DNA from: Paenibacillus terrigena DSM 21567
GTDB taxonomy: Bacteria > Bacillota > Bacilli > Paenibacillales > Paenibacillaceae
DNA length: 64,000 nucleotides
Assembly: GCF_000374845.1 (NCBI RefSeq)
Contig: NZ_KB895413.1
Span: 558,001 to 622,000 of the forward strand
Direction of reading: 5' to 3'
The notes below the pieces were generated by a model. That model was not told the DNA's origin. It did not search any database and worked only from the letters and a program-made list of their open reading frames with translations. Made by a program: the position numbers and the translations under genes. Below are positions 60,779 to 64,000 of the stretch, in pieces (the stretch's first letter is position 1; each line of letters begins with the position of its first letter).

Positions 60779-61244
60779 ATTAACAAACTGACCGTTGAGA
60801 ATTTGAATAGCCAGTATGTAAAAGAAAAACATCCTACCATAATAATTGATGGTGTACCTTTGAATATGCTCCTCCATGAGTTATATCCTGATGAATTACT
60901 GTTAGGATTAGTTCCGACATTAATTGAATGGATAGATCTGGAAGAAGAAGTTGATCTCGTTCAACATTGTTTTTACTCAAACCAACTAATGAAGATAAAT
61001 ACCTATTCTGATGTGTCCAGATGACTGTGATTTGTCTTGTACGATAATTGTAGTTGATGTTGAAATGACAAGTGATCTTGTAAAATGGAGACGGATTGGA
61101 ATTAATAATAGTAATTCCAATGATGTGATAGAAAGGAAAGAATTTAATGAAATAATGGTTTCTTGGTTAGATAATGTTCCTGATATGTGTTTTAGTAAAG
61201 ATGATTATAAGTCTCTCGAAATTATTTACGGTAAAAAGGAATAA
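60779..61244 (+). pseudogene. Frameshifted hypothetical gene with ATT start, cassette 3
   Basis: AAGGAGG is followed eight bases on by ATT (60779); the frame reads INKLTVENLNSQYVKEKH and on to a stop at 61024. A second frame carries PILMCPDDCDLSCTIIVVDV to 61244, which joins the first if one base is corrected near 61000. The second part recalls a family of short Paenibacillus cassette-type proteins with MCPDD. The start codon may be a mutated ATG. Confidence 0.6.
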
Positions 61245-61286
61245 TAAAGTGATAACTAATTGGTTGATTCGAAGGAGCTAGGTACC

Positions 61287-61445
61287 GCGTAACAGCGTAT
61301 CTACGCTGCGGCTTCGCCCTTGGTTCGCAAGAAGCGGTAAGCTAGGAAGCAGAATCGGCGAACAACCCTGTGAGGCTAAGTCCGTCAGACCCGGCGCGAT
61401 GCGCCTTAAGCCACTCGGGTTCGTAGATATAATAACGTTATACGC
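61287..61445 (+). repeat. Family B element 3 (attC-like)
   Basis: Left end GCGTAAC (61287-61293), right end GTTATAC (61437-61443); GCGT of the left end pairs with ACGC after the right end. Inner stem TATCTAC/GTAGATA; GGCGCGATGCGCC hairpin. Confidence 0.7.
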
Positions 61446-61485
61446 AATTGATGGAGAAATATTTGAGAGGAATGAATGCCCCATT

Positions 61486-61911
61486 TTGAATGTTATGTAT
61501 TACTTATCAATGCCTCTTACTATAGTTCTTTACGTTTTTGTGATTACTTTTTTTATTACTTCAATATTTAAGATTGAGAACTTGAAGTGGAGAAGAGAAG
61601 TATCAGTTAGAACACAGTCGATTACTATTCTTCTAGGTAGATTTTTTTGTGTTATTGTAGTGCTATTTCTAGTATGGACTTCAATTCCTTTTTTGAAAGA
61701 TAGTTTTCGGTTGGTTACAGGTCAGTATATTGTTGTTGAAGGATATGTCCAAGATTTAAACCATAAATCAAAAGATCTAAATGAATATGTAGTATTGAGT
61801 GGAGTAAAGATTTCTTTTTTATTTGATTCTCAACTAGAAATCGGTAAAAAGTATAGAATAAAATATCTACCTAATACGCAGACCGGTATTAACAGTATTG
61901 AAATAAAATAA
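61486..61911 (+). CDS. Two-helix membrane protein, cassette 4
   Basis: About 141 residues. Two helices (LTIVLYVFVITFFITSIF; FFCVIVVLFLVWTSIPF), then an external beta-rich tail (YIVVEGYVQDLNHKSKDLNE; LEIGKKYRIKYLPN) like an OB-type domain. The open frame extends back into element 3 (61399); the TTG at 61486 or ATG at 61495 is more likely. Weak ribosome site. Unknown family. Confidence 0.6.
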   Translation: MNVMYYLSMPLTIVLYVFVITFFITSIFKIENLKWRREVSVRTQSITILLGRFFCVIVVLFLVWTSIPFLKDSFRLVTGQYIVVEGYVQDLNHKSKDLNEYVVLSGVKISFLFDSQLEIGKKYRIKYLPNTQTGINSIEIK

Positions 61912-61915
61912 TTGT

Positions 61916-62110
61916 GAGGGCATTCGAAATGCCATCAACTTCGTCTAACACCGTATTTACGCCGCGTAGCTAACGCTCCTTGGTCTGCCAGAGGATAATT
62001 CGGAGGAGAGGAATCAAACAGACAACCCTGCACTACCTAACCGTGTCGTGGTCGGTCGCTATCACTCCCTTAAGGCAGTGAGGGTTCGTAGATACAAGAA
62101 GGTTATGTGA
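61916..62110 (+). repeat. Family B element 4 (attC-like)
   Basis: Left end GTCTAAC (61943-61949, exact RYYYAAC), right end GTTATGT (62102-62108). Inner stem TATTTAC/GTAGATA with a G-T pair. Preceded by GGCATT-cg-AAATGCC hairpin; GGGCATT...AACTTC is shared with the flank of element 1. Confidence 0.7.
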
Positions 62111-62151
62111 AACCGACGAAAACAGGTAAAACCTCGAAAGGATGATTACTT

Positions 62152-62688
62152 ATGCCGTATATATTTGGAAACAGAAGGGTTCTTAGAGAATACCGAGATT
62201 CAGATTTAGATCATATAAGACAATGGGTTAATGATCCAGAAATAACCAACACTTTATCAGATAATTTCTTATATCCTCATTCCAAGTATGAGACAGAGTT
62301 CTTCTTTAGAACGATGGTTGAAGGAAAGTCAAGTAGCAAGAGTTTTATCATAGCAGTCAAAGACTCTTTGGAATACATCGGTCAAATTGATTTATATAAG
62401 ATTGACTGGAAGAATCGATTTGCTCTTTTGGCTGTTGTCATAGGAAGAAAAGAATATTTAGGCAAAGGCTATGGCAGTGAAGCAATTCGAGTACTACAGA
62501 AGTTTGCCTTCGAGGAACTAAATTTAAATAGAATAGAGCTTGAAGTATACGAGTACAACGAAAGAGCCTATAAATGTTATCTAAAATGTGGCTTTAAAGA
62601 AGAAGGAAGATATAGAAAGAAGATATACAAGAAAGGTAAATACTGGGACAGCATATGTATGAGTATTCTAAGAAGCGAATATGAGTAG
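62152..62688 (+). CDS. GNAT acetyltransferase (RimJ/RimL-like), cassette 5
   Basis: 178 residues. RVLREYRDSDLDHIRQWVND opening, acetyl-CoA loop IGRKEYLGKGYGSEAI, and VYEYNERAYKCYLKCGFKEE are typical of the RimJ/L or SpeG-like branch. Ribosome site AAAGGATG. About 44 bases after the family B right end. Substrate may be a protein N-terminus, polyamine or drug. Confidence 0.9.
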   Translation: MPYIFGNRRVLREYRDSDLDHIRQWVNDPEITNTLSDNFLYPHSKYETEFFFRTMVEGKSSSKSFIIAVKDSLEYIGQIDLYKIDWKNRFALLAVVIGRKEYLGKGYGSEAIRVLQKFAFEELNLNRIELEVYEYNERAYKCYLKCGFKEEGRYRKKIYKKGKYWDSICMSILRSEYE

Positions 62689-62737
62689 TTAGAAGTAGAT
62701 TCGATTATTACGGAGAATTAATACTAGGAGGGGCTAT

Positions 62738-63283
62738 ATGGCAAATAAAAGAAAGCAATATATAATTATTTTGTTATTAATTATATTGTTTGGCCTATCA
62801 GCTTGCACGAGTACTAGATTTGATATATACGAAGGAAAGTCTTTAAATATAGCAGTTATTGGAGAGTCTCCGCAAGTAGTAGAAGAGCAAGTTAACTTCA
62901 AAGAAATTTCTTTTGATGATTTGGATAAAGGAGCCTTAGAAGCGTATGATGCTGTTTTTGTTATGAGAGAAAATCTTTACCAAGCAGCAGAAAGACAATA
63001 TGCAGACATCTATTCAAATTCACGAATACCAATCTTTTTTATTTCAACTACAAGTCATATACCTTTTACTGAAAAGGATATTGAATATGGAGAGATTTGG
63101 GATTGGTCTCCAGGTGTTAGCTATGCTGTCGGTGTCTATAAATCAAACGAAGACGATACATTAAAGGGCTGGGGATTAAGTTTGTATAATGATGAAAAAA
63201 CCGACGAAAACATAGAAGAGGTTTACTCAAGAATCTTTATGAAAATAGAAGAACAAAGTCCGTCGGACAACGCAAAGACCTAA
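62738..63283 (+). CDS. Lipoprotein of unknown function
   Basis: 181 residues. Lipobox GLSACTS with Cys near 23. Mature domain starts KSLNIAVIGESPQVVEEQVN and resembles an alpha/beta Rossmann-like layer, with no known motif. Ribosome site TAGGAGGGG. It shares the interval with cassette 5; no family B element separates them, so either one was lost or they moved together. Confidence 0.7.
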   Translation: MANKRKQYIIILLLIILFGLSACTSTRFDIYEGKSLNIAVIGESPQVVEEQVNFKEISFDDLDKGALEAYDAVFVMRENLYQAAERQYADIYSNSRIPIFFISTTSHIPFTEKDIEYGEIWDWSPGVSYAVGVYKSNEDDTLKGWGLSLYNDEKTDENIEEVYSRIFMKIEEQSPSDNAKT

Positions 63284-63308
63284 TAATTTTCAAACAGGAG
63301 AAAATGAA

Positions 63309-63573
63309 ATGTCACCTTTAATTAAAGGAATTATTCTCGGGTTTTCCATTTGCAGGAATGGAGATAGGACCTGTATCCAAATCATCAGTAAATATAGTCT
63401 TAGGTGTATTCTTAGGCTCAGCATTATGGTGGTTATTATTAAGTACGATTGTCGGATTGTTTAGACAAATGATTAGTAATCGAACTATGAAGTTAATTAT
63501 TATGATATCAAGTCTCATTTTATTGGGATTCGGAGTATATAGTATCTATAAAGCTTATATAGGACTATCCTGA
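63309..63573 (+). pseudogene. LysE-family transporter with large internal deletion
   Basis: MSPLIKGIILGFSI is the N-terminus of LysE/RhtB exporters. After a frameshift the sequence reads VLGVFLGSALWWLLLSTIVG and SSLILLGFGVYSIYK, their last two helices. The middle of a roughly 200-residue protein is gone. Ribosome site CAGGAG. Confidence 0.6.
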
Positions 63574-63612
63574 GAGTGAATCTCTCGGGTACAGATACAA
63601 GAACGTTATAGG
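63571..63612 (+). repeat. Family B element 5, right part only
   Basis: AATCTCTCGGGTACAGATAC followed by GAACGTTATAG. Right end GTTATAG (63605-63611). It matches the last 40 bases of elements 2-4; the left part is deleted, with the LysE stop at its edge. Confidence 0.6.
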
Positions 63613-63648
63613 AAATATCCGCAAATAATTAAAGAAAGGGAGTTTTTC

Positions 63649-64000
63649 ATGGAACTGCAAGAAATCATTCAAAAATTAAAAGAAACAAGAGACGAATTAC
63701 TAGGAATTCTGAATGGATTGAGTGGAGATCAATTAAACAAACGGAAAGGTTCAAACAGTTGGAGTATTAGTCAGATATGTCATCACTTGATTAAGACAGA
63801 AGAATTATATGTCGTAGCAATAAAGAAAGGATTAAAGAGCAAGGAAGATTCATTCATAGAGAATAAACCATTAGAATTTCTACTTGATAGAAGTATAAAG
63901 TTAGAAGCTCCTGAGATTGCTAAACCAACTGATGAAATTTTAGAATATCAAGAAATCATTGAAAAATTAAACAATTCAAGAGTGAAGTTATATGACATAT
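63649..64000 (+). CDS. DinB-family protein, 5' part
   Basis: 117 codons visible, continuing past the window. MELQEIIQKLKETRDELLGI, then SNSWSISQICHHLIKTEELY with the metal-site His residues (HHL), is typical of DinB-like four-helix bundles, which often act as metal-dependent thiol transferases. Ribosome site AAGGGAG. It begins about 40 bases after a family B right end, like the other cassettes. Confidence 0.8.
   Translation, partial: MELQEIIQKLKETRDELLGILNGLSGDQLNKRKGSNSWSISQICHHLIKTEELYVVAIKKGLKSKEDSFIENKPLEFLLDRSIKLEAPEIAKPTDEILEYQEIIEKLNNSRVKLYDI

Overview
The window looks like a chromosomal accessory region from a spore-forming Firmicute of the Paenibacillus type. The basis is strong AGGAGG-like ribosome sites with frequent TTG/GTG starts, YesM-type histidine kinases paired with AraC-type response regulators, Lpl-type sugar ABC transporters without an ATPase, an SLH-domain protein and small spore-like proteins. 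The genus call is inference.

Layout. 0.3-5.5 kb: a phosphotransferase, a secreted protein, a decayed tyrosine recombinase, a membrane FMN glutamate-synthase-like protein and a RibD/DHFR-like reductase. 5.7-13.4 kb: a minus-strand sugar-uptake block with two permeases, two binding lipoproteins and a two-component system. 13.6-31 kb: mostly single plus-strand genes (RidA, SDR, VOC, serine-hydrolase-like, APH kinases, AraC-GyrI regulators) plus a divergent MFS/SgrR pair. 31.4-36.2 kb: a second sugar ABC operon with a LacI regulator. 36.7-39 kb: a c-di-AMP riboswitch with an NlpC/P60 hydrolase, a transposase fragment and a frameshifted M42 peptidase. 39.1-43 kb: duplicated DUF2975/XRE modules and a second copy of a spore-like segment. 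44-59 kb: more single genes and truncated genes. 59-64 kb: a compact run of plus-strand cassettes.

The most notable content is two intergenic repeat families. Family A occurs about 30 times between 0.2 and 59 kb. It has a left imperfect dyad (core CTAACGGGACACGATAGTT), a GGCAGC-type hairpin, and a right half (TAACGGGCAGGATAGTT). Every copy I saw reads in the same direction whatever the strand of the flanking genes. It usually sits just after a stop codon, and the TAA inside CTAACG sometimes is the stop. Two decayed tyrosine recombinase genes each start 65-90 bases after a distinctive variant of the left half. Family B (59.0-63.6 kb) is a 160-170 base, heavily structured element bounded by RYYYAAC-like and GTTRRRY-like ends, with a covarying stem. 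Its copies separate plus-strand genes, as attC sites separate integron cassettes.

My reading is that the region is an integron-like mosaic of captured genes in a Gram-positive host. This is inferred from layout and motifs. No intact recombinase lies in the window, and family A could instead be a spreading terminator-type repeat. Many genes are decayed: LacI, PEP-mutase, ABC permease, HAD, APH, LysE and recombinase fragments, often cut at or near repeat edges.
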